A stretch of 64,000 nt of DNA, taken from assembly GCA_013399305.1 (NCBI GenBank), contig VXAI01000035.1:5526646-5590645 (forward strand), given 5' to 3'. Positions 37,346 through 48,382 of the stretch are shown here, piece after piece. Within the stretch, counting starts at the first letter, position 1; each line of letters begins with the position of its first letter. Made by a program: the position numbers and the translations under genes. This DNA is from Rostratula benghalensis. Its lineage: Eukaryota > Chordata > Aves > Charadriiformes > Rostratulidae. Under the pieces are notes generated by a model that saw nothing but the letters and a program-made list of their open reading frames with translations, was not told where the DNA came from and made no database searches.

Positions 37346-38272
37346 GGATGGTTGTTTTTTAAAACTCTGGCCAAGTGTAAATCTTGGAAAACCCTTTCGA
37401 GATGGGTGGTCTTGCTTGTTGGACACAGGCTTTCGCTTTTCAGCAGAGAAAGGGTTGAGTGATGATTATCTCTTACTTTTTCCCATTCCTTTTCTTCTCG
37501 TGATAAATAAAATGAGCCTTGCTTGAAGTGATTGCTTTTTAATGATGCATGTCAGACGTGAAAGCAGTATTGCTCCTGTTTGAAAAGGGCATGTAATGTA
37601 ACAAGCTGGCTGAGTTTCATTCCCAAATAACCACTGCTCCCTCTATCAGCACAGAAATAAATGAGGTCTTGTTGCCTCCGGAGGCTGAGGGGACTTTACC
37701 TTGTCTGGATATTACCTCCTTGTTCTCTGTGGCAGAAAGGGGATATAAAATACCAGGCCCCCCAAGTTTGGGTTTTTTTTCTGATTGCCAGACGACCTCC
37801 AGGTAGAAAATATGTGTGATCCCTGAATACCTGTCCAAGGAATTACATTCTGCGAGGCTCATAACACCATTAATAAATGTGTTATCTCCCCATGGGGTCC
37901 CAGCTCTCATTTGGGTATTGCTGGCCTAAGGAAGAGATTGAGCAGAGAGATTGAGAGAAAAATCTTAAGAGGCAGCTGAGCCTGTGGAGAAGCCTTGAGT
38001 AGGTCTTTTGTGTTGTCTCAAGGTTGTTCATGTGGATGCCAGTGACTGAGAGGTTGCTACTGCTCGTTGGTATTGCCAGTCCATGGCAAGTGTGTGTCAA
38101 AGTGGGTTAGCCTCAGCTGCTGTGGAGGACTATGAAACACTGCAGTGAAGGAGAGGAGGGAAAGGCTACCTGGGGAGGTTAATACCAGGTATGGATGGTG
38201 AGCCCATTCATTATTTTCCTCAGTAATTACCCTCTTGCAGATGGAAGAAAATCCTGGGCTTGATTTGAACTG

Positions 38273-38647
38273 TGAGCTCTTTTCAGCCTGGGGAAGAGAA
38301 GGCTCCAGGGAAACCTTACTGTGGCCATTCAGTTGTTAAAGGGGACTCATAAGAAAGATGGGGACAAACATTTTAGCAAGGCCTGTTGCAATAGGACAAG
38401 GATAATGGTTTTAAAGTAAAAGAGAGTAGTTTTCAACTAGACAGAAGTAATTTTTTTACAATGAGAGTGGTGAAACACTGGAACAAGTTGCCCAGCGAGG
38501 TGGTAGATGCTCCACTCCTGGAAACATTCAAGGTCAGGTTGGACAGGATTCTGAGCAACCTGATCTAGTTGAAGATGTCCATGTTCATTGGACTAGATGC
38601 CCTTTAAAGGTCCCTTCCAACCCAAACATATGATTCTACGATTCTGT
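38273..38647 (+). mobile_element. CR1 retrotransposon, 3' end fragment
   Basis: CR1 tail: TTTTCAGCCTGGGGAAGAGA, then GGCTCCAGGGAAACCTTACT, a GGGGACTCATAAGAAAGATG block, AACACTGGAACAAGTTGCCC, GAGCAACCTGATCTAGTTGA, GACTAGATGCCCTTTAAAGG, TCCCTTCCAACCCAAACAT and two decayed octamers. The last ORF2 codons remain open and read FFTMRVVKHWNKLPSEVVDA and later LSNLI before TAG at 38566-38568. Same subfamily as 4948-5274. Confidence 0.95.
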
Positions 38648-41600
38648 TTTCAAAGCAGGTGATGGAAGACACCAAGTCAAAGAGGCAAGCAATGTACCAG
38701 CTCTGCCCTTTCATCCTTCGCTTTCAGTTCAGTCTCCCAGAAACTAGGATGCTTTCCAGTGCATTATCCAGTTCAATTTGAAATGACCTGAGCAGTGAAC
38801 CAGCACTTCCCCTGGCAGCTTGTTAGGATGTTTTCTCCTCCTGTCCAACTCATATTTCCCATTTCTTTATTTCAGCTTATTACTTCCCTTTGCCTGGCTG
38901 AGTGTAAATGTGCTTCACCCACCAAACAGCCCACAGCAATCGGGACCTCAGTCATGTACCATTAATCCCTGGAGCACAGTGTTACTTGTTCACCCTGCTG
39001 CATGGTCCAGGAGAGGGTGAATGATTGACACTGGTCATAAATGCTTATAGTGTTAATTCTTTAGTGTCTTGCTAATTTTAATTTGCTCTGTTCAGGTTGG
39101 GAGGGGTGTGATAACAGATGCTGGACAGAACACTGCCCCTTGTCTGCTGCTTATCACTGCTGGAACCATGCCTCTCCTATCGTAGTTTGCACAGCCCCGA
39201 GGCATGGAACAAAAATGAAGGCTATTTTCGTATAAATAAACACCAAACTGCACAGAGTTCTGCATCTTTGGTGGCCAAGAAAAGGAATCTGTGTGCTGGA
39301 ATCTGCTCCATGAAGTAGGCATAACCTTTCTCATGCCCCTTATTATATGCGAGGGTTTTTCCTGGCTACTTAAACCCAACCTCATTTGTAGAAGGTCTTT
39401 ATGCACTGAAACCCTTTTGCGTTTCAGCCTCAGCCTTTGCCAAGCACTTAGGCAGGTGGAGCATGTTGAGGCCATGAGCTGCATTGCATGAGATGGTGCT
39501 TGTACTCATTGTTGCCCTGCTGGAATGTGCTCTGAATTCCCCCAAAGAAAGCGGTTTACGTTGGATTCATCTGCTCCCTCAAAAATCAATCAATCACTGA
39601 TTGCACAAAACCACCTTTTTGGTTCATGTAGGATGTCCTGGACTCCTGAGAGAGAGTGGAGCAGGCTGCATAGTTCAGGTGGAGACTGAGGTACAGCTGA
39701 TGAACTGGTGGAAGCCGGAGTGGTCCCATCCCAGCTTTCATCTTGGACTCATCTCCCTTCAGGACTGGCTGCATCATTTGGGCCATGCCATTTCTTATCA
39801 GACTGAATCTGTGGTGCTGAATTCTCATTTTCACAGTGGTCCATGCCAGTGGTCTTCTTGATCTGATCATGTCAGCATTGCACTCAAGACAGATTTTAGC
39901 AGATTCCAAGCCTGATAAAAACCACCAAACTTCTGCCAGCATTTCAAATGAAGTGGTTAGAGCTAAGGGTATTACCAGTGTGGGCAGTGATTAGCAGAAA
40001 CTTCAATTAGTGATGGTTTGAGCTGAAACTCAACTCATCCATCTCGTTGGCATGCTCAGGAAGATGAGCAGCCCTTATGTGAGTAGGGAGAGCCCTCTGA
40101 CAGGTCCACAGAGATGAAAACACAAATGAGTTCATGCCGGGCAATTTGGATAAAGAAATACTTTCTCCTGTCTCTATTTTGCTTCTATTTTACAACTAAT
40201 CATAGATTATCCTTGTGTTTTTTAAAATCTCAATTTTTAGCCTAATTGCAGACAATAAATCAAACTTTAAAGTAAGCGAGAGCATCTGTCAGCAGTTTCA
40301 AGGGGGAGATATGACAACAATATGGCCTGCCTATCCAAGCTTACATTTTTAAAAAATATGTGGAAAGTGGTGGGATGCAATGAGAGATTATTTCTAAGGG
40401 TCACCCTGTTCTTTCTCTTTGAAGAGCATCTTGCAAGTGCCAGGGGTAAGAAAACATTCAATTTTTTTTTTATAAAAAAAGTCATCTACACTGACTTGTA
40501 GCTAATGGGGCTGCAAAATTTTGGGAGGTCATTTCATCACCTGGTTGCTCCAACAAAATCTGAAGAAGGCTCTGAAAGCATCAGAGAGGATGATGGAGTT
40601 GTTTGCATTGTGGCTACTGGTGAACAAAGCAGAATGCAGTGGAAATCTTCTATTCCTGAGCCCAGGTGGCAGTAAATTGTACTTAGTAAAGCATGCAAAC
40701 CAGATACTTACAAACCCAAGGGGAAAACCATGAAATATTCATGAAGTCTTTCTTATGAAAGAGGCTTATTCATTTATATATATAAAAATATATATATGCA
40801 CACTTTTGAAATCTATTCAAACCAAATAAGAATTTCTTAGTCACCTTGCGTAAAATAGGAAAGCAGATGACTTTGGTTCTACCTCTATTATATGGTCATC
40901 AGGAGACTGAAACAGCTCTGGAAAAGGAGCCTCTGGTGCTCTGCTGCTTTCTAAAGACCCGTGCCTTTCTTCTGGCTCCGACGGTTATTCAGCGGAGCAG
41001 CTGCTCCAGGGGAAATCACTTGCTGCTACCTTGACGTAGTCAATCAATCAGCCTTTATAATTTATCACCCTCTTTGCAAAAATAATGTGTAACTGTTCAA
41101 ACCTATCGAGGGACAAAGCTTTTGAATGTCTGGGGAATGGCAGGGTTTATGGTATGGTGGAGGCCAGGCTGGGGCCGTGGCGCTCACTGCCGGCATCCCT
41201 GCCCTCCCCATCTGCACCGCTGGGGCATCGTTCACCTCTCGTCCCACTGTGCCTGCACTGGGGCTGTGCCCTGTATCAGACTGGTGACTCCAGAAGCCTG
41301 GCTGTGCTAGCGTGTCTGGAAAACCCCAACAGAACCCGTTCCCTGAGTTGTGTGCCCAAGCCAAACAAAAATCCCATTCCTTCGTCGAGAATTTAAATGC
41401 AGAGCCGGCCATCTTCTGTGCTTGTGTTGCTTATACTTGATCTGCCAATAGATATTCTTAATTTGTGTCACCATGTTTAAAGCCCATTTTGACAACAAGA
41501 GAGAAAAAGAAAAGGGAGGGAGGTGACTGTGAATAAAAGCTAGATTATTTTTAGGAGTTTTTCTTGATGCCTGAAAGCAAGTACTTTTCAGTTAGACTCC

Positions 41601-42739
41601 CACTTGCCTTTTAAAGCAAAGTCATCTGATTTAGAAAAGAGCCTTTTATTCTTATCCTTATTAAAACATAGGAGAATGTTTGTGGGTACGTTTGCCAAAG
41701 TAGCTTTGCCATTTTCTTTTCTGGGAATTTCGTAAGCAAAGTTTGCCAAATGCTCTCCCTATATTATGACAAGGACAGAAATAGTAAGGTAGGAAGCGAA
41801 ATCGCTGATGACATTACTTTAATAGGCAAGAAACAGCTGATTTTGTGTCTGTTTGATTCTGGTGAGGAATGCTGTCCTGCTCCCCTTCTCAGCTCCCAAA
41901 ATGTCAGGTACCAGAATAACCAAGGAGTTGCCAGATAGAAGGTATTTTACCCATGCATAACAACATTTTCTTTCTGGATCAGAAGCCTGCAGGTCTCTCT
42001 TCCCTGTTTGGCATTATTCTAGGCTGGAACCAGTTGGCATAGTTTGCCTTTTGCACCTTTGTGAGTGGTGAGAAACCCTGCTTGGGGGAGAAGGGAGAAG
42101 GAGCTTCTGCTCCGAGTAGCTGTGCTTGGTAGGGCAATTTGCCATGGCCCCACTTAGCTGAATTTTTTTTTAATCTTTTAGATTTCTTTCTGGTCCCCGT
42201 CTTCCTAGAGCTCAGCTGGTAAATACTTGTGGAGTTGTTTTAAGGTCTGTGCGAGCCAGAGATGTGTCAACTCGCTGTCTAATGAATATATAGTAAATTC
42301 TGTGGGAAGAGACCGTTTCTTACTGAGTTTGAGGAGAGCAAGCACAGTATTTTCAGTTCCCACGGGAGTAGGGCTGCTCGCTGCTGTCAGATGGCTGGTC
42401 TTAGCCGGTCCTTTCATTTCCCTCTCTAATCCACAGACAGAGAGAGGCACCTGGAGCAGAAAGCTCACTCCTGCAGTGCAAGAGTGGGCAGAGCTGCCAG
42501 CTGGGGTCTCTCCCGTCTCAAGTTAGCTGCATCAAATCTTGCTGCTGATTTCAAGATCGTGCTGTCACATGCTATATGCTTTTATCTCGTTTTCAGGAGA
42601 ACATTCCCTGAATGGTGATGTCGGGTTTGGCTTGGATGGGTTCTGAAGGTCGGACACAGAGAGGGTGCCCCAGCGATGAGTGCCTTCCCAGGGCAGGGAA
42701 TGAGCACACAGATATGCAGTGCAGCCTTACACTAGTCCT
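38648..42739. other. Non-coding stretch; holds first copy of a duplicated segment
   Basis: No gene recognised. An AT-rich patch lies at 40772-40797. 41,160-41,290 is a local GC-rich peak without CpG-island density. 41898-42026 is one copy of the unidentified duplicated segment. A 118-codon minus-strand frame at 39586-39942 resembles no known family. Confidence 0.5.
41898..42026. repeat. Unidentified duplicated segment, copy A
   Basis: About 129 bp aligned by eye to 43443-43569 with roughly 80% identity over about 127 positions and one 2-nt gap, in the same orientation. Shared blocks are AAGGTATT, CAACATTTTCTTTCT, GGCATTATT and TAGGCTG. It does not look like a CR1 tail. It is either a member of an unrecognised dispersed repeat or a local duplication. 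Confidence 0.75.
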
Positions 42740-43205
42740 GGTGAGGGGTCTGGAGAAGCAGTCTTATGAGGAGAGGCTGAGAGAGCTGGGGTTGTGCAGC
42801 CTGGAGAAAAGGAGGCTGAAGGGAGACCTTACTGCTCTCTACAACTACCTGAAAAGAGGTTGTAGAGAGGCAGGGGTTGCTCACAGGTGATATGACAAGA
42901 GGAAATGGCCTCAGGTTGTGCCAGGGGAGGTTCAGGTCAGATATTTGGAAAAATTTTTTACACTGAGAGGGTTATTAAGCATTGGAAAGGGCTGCCCAGG
43001 GAAGTGGTTGAGGCATCGTCCCTGGAGGTATTTAAAAGATGGGTTGACATAGTGCTGAGGGACATGATTTTGTAATGTTTTGGGGTTTGTTGGTTGTTTT
43101 TTGGTTTGTTTTTTTTTTTTTTTTTTTTTTTTTTTTATCAGAGTTAGGTTGATGGTTGGACTAGATAATCCTAAAGGTTACTTCCAATCTAGACAATTCT
43201 ATGTT
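42740..43205 (+). mobile_element. CR1 retrotransposon, 3' end, with T28 run in linker
   Basis: CR1 tail: GTCTTATGAGGAGAGGCTGA, GAGAGCTGGGGTTGTGCAGC, CTCTCTACAACTACCTGAAA, TTGTAGAGAGGCAGGGGTTG, GGAAATGGCCTCAGGTTGTG, GCATTGGAAAGGGCTGCCCA, CCCTGGAGGTATTTAAAAGA, GTTGATGGTTGGACTAGATA and terminal ATTCTATG. The ORF2 frame reads [20 protein letters not shown] and [13 protein letters not shown], then is broken by indels and stops near 42888-42890. A T/G-rich linker with 28 consecutive T (43109-43136) interrupts the segment before the terminal block. It lies between the two copies of the duplicated segment. Confidence 0.95.
43109..43136. repeat. Poly-T run (T28) inside a CR1
   Basis: 28 consecutive T, the longest homopolymer in the window, embedded in the 3' part of the CR1 at 42740-43205. 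The exact length is likely variable and error-prone in assemblies. Confidence 0.95.
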
Positions 43206-43442
43206 CCTGTGCCAAGAGACAACCTGCTTGGGCTGGCCTTGGTGACTGCTTGTATGCATGGTGGCCGATGCTGCAGTTGTGACCCAGAGTTTGAAAGCTC
43301 AGTCCTTCACACTTGTGACTGTAGCAAAGGTAAAACGATGTGGTGAGTATGAAGGGTGCTCATGCCTCAAATCTGCAAATGGTTTAGTTTGAGCAGAATC
43401 ATATAGTTTCAAGTAATCCAAAATGTTCGTTTCCAGTTTGTC

Positions 43443-43569
43443 AAAATGGCAGATACCAGTGACCAAAGGGTTGCAAGATGGAAGGTATTCTACTCACACA
43501 TGTCAACATTTTCTTTCTTGATCACAAGCTTAAGGTTCTCTTTTCCCTACCTGGCATTATTTTAGGCTG
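43443..43569. repeat. Unidentified duplicated segment, copy B
   Basis: About 127 bp, roughly 80% identical by manual alignment to 41898-42026, same orientation, starts 1.5 kb apart, with the CR1 at 42740-43205 between them. Similarity stops after TAGGCTG on the right and fades on the left near AAAATG. No coding frame is preserved between the copies as far as I can see. Confidence 0.75.
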
Positions 43570-44303
43570 TTCTCTAAACAATCCACCACCACCACCCAAA
43601 GCAAAAACAAACCCTACCAAAACTCCATCAGATGGACAACTTTTCCATGTGGATTCCATTTCAGTGGGAGGCAATCTGTTCCTTTTTGCTTTCTGTTGCT
43701 GTTGGAGGAAAAAAGGATTTGAATGAAGAATAAGAAGCTCCTGTAATGTCAAATGCAAAAGAGCAAGATTGGGGAAAAGTACAGCAAACTGAACTTGACA
43801 AGTAAATTCCTTGCCTCACCAGATGGGATCAGGGCATTAAGGATCATGCCTGATGTGGCTTCAGGAGTGAATTTCCTTGCGCACCTCCTCATTAGCCACC
43901 AGCAGGTTCTTGGGCAAGGCTCTCAATAGCCACGGTGATTTCCTTTCACTTCCCTCCCCAGGTATTCTTCCACTCACGTTCCAGTCCACAGGGTTAACAT
44001 CTTCATCATGTCTTATCTGTGGCCAAGTTTGGCAGCCAAGCATTTGCTCTCACCTGTTTCTTCATTTGTTCCATGTGCACTATTTTCAGGGAGAAAATAT
44101 CCCTGGTAAAAACAAAGTCTGACATCACTGTGCCTGGGGTCTGTTTATTTATCCTTTCATCACCTAGTAAGTATCTAGAACAAACAATATTGAACTGGAA
44201 GACGCTTATGTACCTTTCATAACCTCTTCATTTTGTTTAAATGCCCCAGCCTTGGGCTGTATTTAACATGAAGCTCTGGGAACTGCATTCATAAACCAGA
44301 TAT

Positions 44304-44369
44304 TCAGCTGTTGTAAGTTACTGTAGCTCCATTGCAGTCAGTGATACTGAGCTGATTTATAGTAGCTGA
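44304..44369. repeat. Eroded palindromic (MITE-like) repeat remnant
   Basis: Terminal TCAGCT (44304-44309) is the exact inverse of AGCTGA (44364-44369), and AGCTC at 44325-44329 mirrors GAGCT at 44349-44353 near the centre, where TAGCTCCATTGCAGTCAGTG resembles the TAGCTCCATTGAAGTCAATG text of old amniote palindromic repeats (from memory). Arms match at roughly 60%. Family unnamed. Confidence 0.4.
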
Positions 44370-46655
44370 CCTGTGCAGGAGCCAAGGAGAACACATATAA
44401 ATGGCAGACATTCCAATAACTAAATTAAGCATGGGAAAATGCAGGCTAGCTCCCTGGAAAATACTCCTAACCAGGTCTGTAAGCGCCTGGAACAGGTACC
44501 CAAGCAAAGTGTTGGAAAGTTTACCTTTTGTGTATGTTGCAATATGGCAGGGATGGAGCTTTTGGAGAGCTAGGAACTACCCAGAAATATATTAACCAGA
44601 TGCTGCACATGCCTGGGTAAGGAGCACAGTAATAAAATGACTTCACTCCTGAGAAAAATGCTCAAGTTGAAACCTGGCCAGTTAGTGGGTATTTCTGTAC
44701 CAAATCACAGCGTTTGCTGTCTGCACCTCCTGGCACTGCCCCACAGAGCAGATGACAACACGAACACGAGATAAAAATTATCAAACCAGGTCTGGACTAA
44801 TTTAGCTTCGAGTGGCCAGAAGCATGTTTATAGGCAGATATCATCCCCATCCCCACCTACCTTCTGATGGTGTGCAGCCCACCTCAGATGGAGGTCGTGT
44901 TTGTATTAAGTATCACTTGATGGCTTTTTCCCTAATGTCTAAGAGTTAAGACGTCTGTTTGCTCAGCTTCCCAGCCTGTCCTGGTGCTGTGCTCCACCTC
45001 TGCATGGTGGTGGTGTGTTCGGTTGAGTCTACTTTTCATGTCCATGTGTGGTGGCAGCTCCCTGACACATCACACAGCTCAGCTTTTGTTCCTTGGCATG
45101 AGGTGAAGGTAAACAAGGGTTTTGTCCATACTACATGACGTTACCCATGATCCCCTCAGGCTGGTGCAGTTTCTTCTGCTGTTCAAAATTCATACAGATT
45201 CAGAATCTACCTGGCTGAATTTTGAACGTTGTATTCCATCACTCAAGTGGATGTTGGAACTGAATCCAGAAAAATGGTAGAGGATGCCTGAAGGTAATTC
45301 ATTTGAGAAGCAAGGGATAAAGCTATCCCTGTCCTAAGGCTGGACCTGGTCTCCATGCACTGTGAGTAAGATCCATGCCAGTCTTTCTCCCGGGGGTTTT
45401 TAAACTGGGCTTAAAAACTGGGCTCCCAGTTTTAAGCTGGGCTGCAGAGTCCTGGAGAATGTTCTGCAGCATTGCCTTGGCTTCAGGTGGTTCTTGCCTG
45501 GGCTCTGCCTCATGCCAAGCAGCTATTTCTTCCATTAGGATCTTTGCTGTGGTCACTGCCCCACTGAATGTTTAAACCGTTCAGTGTGGGAGATCTCTTC
45601 TTAGGGATCATCACCCAGCTACTTGCAGGAGATCACAGACTCAGGCAGCTTCTGCATGTTATATCTCGTGACTGATAGGTCCTTGTGAGGCTCAGATGAG
45701 AGTAATGTCTTTCTTACAACCCTTGGTGCAGGGTAAGTGCCATCTGCATTAGGTCTTCACTCCTCTCTCCACCTCACCATGCAGTCTGGGTCGAAAGCCC
45801 ACTGGATAGAAACCAGACAGTGCTTCTGTGGAGGGGAGCTTTTCTCATACCGGTTGCCTAGTGCGCCTGATGTGTGTCCCAGGAGTGCCAGGAGCATCTC
45901 CTGCTGCCTCTTCACAACCTCTCAAGGTTTCCTGAAAGAGCATAAGTTCTTTGGTTTCAGCAATAAACACAGCCAGGCTCTTACGAGGAGGACCCAGGGC
46001 TTGTTGAGCATTTTTCATTGAAGTGTCTGTCGATGCCTAGACAGGATGAGCTTCTTCAAAGAGACCCTTCATGGTGCCCATCATGTCCTCTGTTTCACAG
46101 GCTGCCAGAAACCAGCCTGAAGAGCAGCATGTACCTAACCAGACCTGTCAGGCTGCTGTGTAATTAGTAAACAAGGCTAACCAGTAGCACCATGCAGAGG
46201 TGTTTTGTCTGGCCTTGCTCCCCACCAGTGTGGGTTGCTCCAAGGGGCACACCATTTTTCATTCCTGCTCTCAGGCGGGCAGCACGCAGTCAACTCCTGC
46301 AATAACAAACAGTGAAAAAGGACTGGGCTTTGTGAGATTTAGGAAGTAAGGCAGAGAATAAAACATGGTCCATTAACCTGCCAGAAAAGATACATGGAAG
46401 ACATAGGAACGACTCCTAAACCACCCTGCTAGAACATGAGAATTTTTTTTTAACTTAAACTGATTTCCTTATGAATTATTTTTTTTACTGCATAATAACT
46501 ACCAAGAAAAGTATGTTTTAGTTATTCACACTGACCTTTTAAACTTCCAAGAGAACTGCATATTTTCTGAGGCCCCATGTAGGGCCTATTAATAATTATG
46601 CACTCCCACTGAGCTCCATTGATTAGTTTGGGTCCTATTTCACACTCTAAAAATG

Positions 46656-46673
46656 AAAAAAAAAAAAAAAAAA
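46656..46673. repeat. Poly-A run (A18)
   Basis: Eighteen A after CTAAAAATG. No retropseudogene body is recognisable upstream. Confidence 0.92.
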
Positions 46674-47447
46674 GTCCCTAGTGTTTGTGTATGTTTTTTC
46701 TTTTTATGTTCAGCTCTCCTCGGCTATAGATCAAGTTTTGCTGTTAGCACAGGTTTCAACCCGTATGGATGCGTTGCTCTGCAATGGGCTCCAAATGCCA
46801 GGGAAAAGGCAAGATTGGGTGGCAGGAAAAGGGGAAAAATGTACAACCTGTGATCCAGCAGTGACAACAGAGTTAAGCTGGTGTGATAAGGGGCAATGTG
46901 AGTGACAAGTCTGTGCATTAGTATGCTACAGCCCCACTCATGCCTACGCTTTCATTTCGGCTAGCAAACATTTCTTTGTGAATAAATCTACTTTCTTGGC
47001 AATGCTGTGTTAGTGCTTTAGTTTCATTAAAGAGCCTGGAAACACCCCAGTGGTTCAGGCTGAGATATATAATACTGCTAACACAGATTTGTTTCATAAG
47101 CCACAAACTATTAAAAATATTAGTGTCCTCCTGGGAGTTGCCTTTAAAGATTCCCTTTCTCTTTCTCTCTCACTTTCAGAGCTGGGCTAAGAAAGCCAGC
47201 AATAATGCAAAGCCAGCTCAATTTATTCAGCTAAAAAAATAGATAACACAGTATTTTACTACTTCTAAGCACTTTCTTCGCCTGAATGTTGCTTTGTGTT
47301 CCACTTCTTATCCAATGTAAACAGCCATAAAGGGGAGTTGCTGAGACAACATGTGGACATTTCAAAAGGTAGACTTTACCCGTCCAAAGGGAGATGACTT
47401 TTTGTTGGGAGTGAATTTAGTCTGGGACTTTGTAATGGGATATGTTG

Positions 47448-47498
47448 GTCCCTTCAAGACTGAGCAGGGAGCTCCAAGTCCCTTCAGGACTGATCAGG
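47448..47498. repeat. Two 21-bp near-identical direct repeats
   Basis: GTCCCTTCAAGACTGAGCAG at 47448 recurs as GTCCCTTCAGGACTGATCAG at 47478 (two mismatches in 21 bp, 30-bp period). A small local tandem duplication. Confidence 0.85.
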
Positions 47499-48369
47499 CC
47501 TACGTGTGTGTTGGGGGTCTTTATTCCACCCGTCTGACAAGGAAAATAATAACTGAAAGAAAAGTTTACAGTTCCTGGAGGGAACTTTGGAAATGAGCAG
47601 GTCTGGTGTCCAAGGTGAGGGCTTTAGGGCATAAGGGGAGCATAAGTCTCCTGGGAGCCACAGTAAATGAGGCTGCTGGGACTTCTGGGTCTGGGAGCAA
47701 GCACAGGAGGCTGGATCCAAAACCTCCTCTCATTTCAGCCAAGATTGTTAAGGGAGATGGAGGCACCAGCAGTTTCTTCTTAGGGGAAGATGTATACCAG
47801 CTTATGTGGTGCCAGAACTGTGGGAGGCAAGGAGTCTGGAAAGCTGAAGGGGATTTTAAGAGGAAGGACTCTCCAAGAGGTGTGTCGGGGTTTGGCTTTG
47901 ATTTTTGTTAATGCACCTTTTGGGGTGTTGGTTTAGACTTGGCGATTGGGCATTCAAGGAGGAGATGAGATGAGGAGAACAAGGAGTCATGGAGTATGGA
48001 AGCAGCCTTGCTGTCCAGAGCATTGGGCAGCATCATGGATGAACAGGAGCATCGTCTGTTAGAGATGGGGAGAAAAACCTGTATATCAGGAACTCAGCCC
48101 ATTCCAAACTTTTATTTGAATGTTCAGTTAGGCATGGTGAACATTAGCTTTTGCCTTCACTTATCTGCTAGAGACAGAATTGAGGGAAAATTGTTACGAG
48201 GAGTTCTTCTTATGCTGCTTCAGTTCTTAATGTCCTTCACAATAGCATCATGAGGTCTCAGCAGAGATCAGAGATCCCAGCCCATGATGTGGTTTCTAGT
48301 GCTCACTCACAGAGCACAGGTTACTCCTGTTTAGCTGAGGAAAAGAAAGGGTGCAGGAAAAGTGGCCTC

Positions 48370-48382
48370 TTTTTTTTTTTTT
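48370..48382. repeat. Poly-T run (T13)
   Basis: Thirteen T. No associated element seen. Confidence 0.9.

Larger units (their letters stand above)
35209..38272. other. Non-coding stretch, no gene recognised
   Basis: No gene recognised. Contents are the 22-bp palindrome at 36387-36408 and a CpG-dense patch at 37306-37345. No CR1-like text was found. Short open frames only. Confidence 0.5.
43206..47150. other. Non-coding stretch; holds second copy of the duplicated segment
   Basis: Start of a 20-kb stretch with no recognisable CR1 tail. Contents are copy B of the duplicated segment (43443-43569), a CACCACCACCACCC patch at 43582-43597, a palindromic MITE-like remnant (44304-44369), a 9-bp-arm hairpin at 45414-45433 (AAAACTGGG CT CCCAGTTTT) and an A18 run (46656-46673). 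46,598-46,640 reads CACTCCCACTGAGCTCCATTG, similar to old palindromic repeat arms. No gene seen. Confidence 0.5.

Noticed and set aside
39586..39942. 118-codon frame (-)
   Set aside because: No recognisable family, no codon-level evidence, and overlapping open frames exist on the other strand.
41750..41938. Frame with an ADD-containing stretch faintly like a reverse transcriptase motif
   Set aside because: Only three or four residues match, and the surrounding residues do not fit CR1 or any other LINE reverse transcriptase.
44401..44595. Frame containing WNRYPSKVLESLP, reminiscent of the CR1 [13 protein letters not shown] motif
   Set aside because: The DNA around it lacks other CR1 blocks and the terminal octamer. 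It could be a very old CR1 scrap, but evidence is too thin to annotate.
46656..46673. A18 run as the tail of a processed pseudogene
   Set aside because: No gene-like sequence, target-site duplication or polyadenylation signal is seen at the expected distance upstream.
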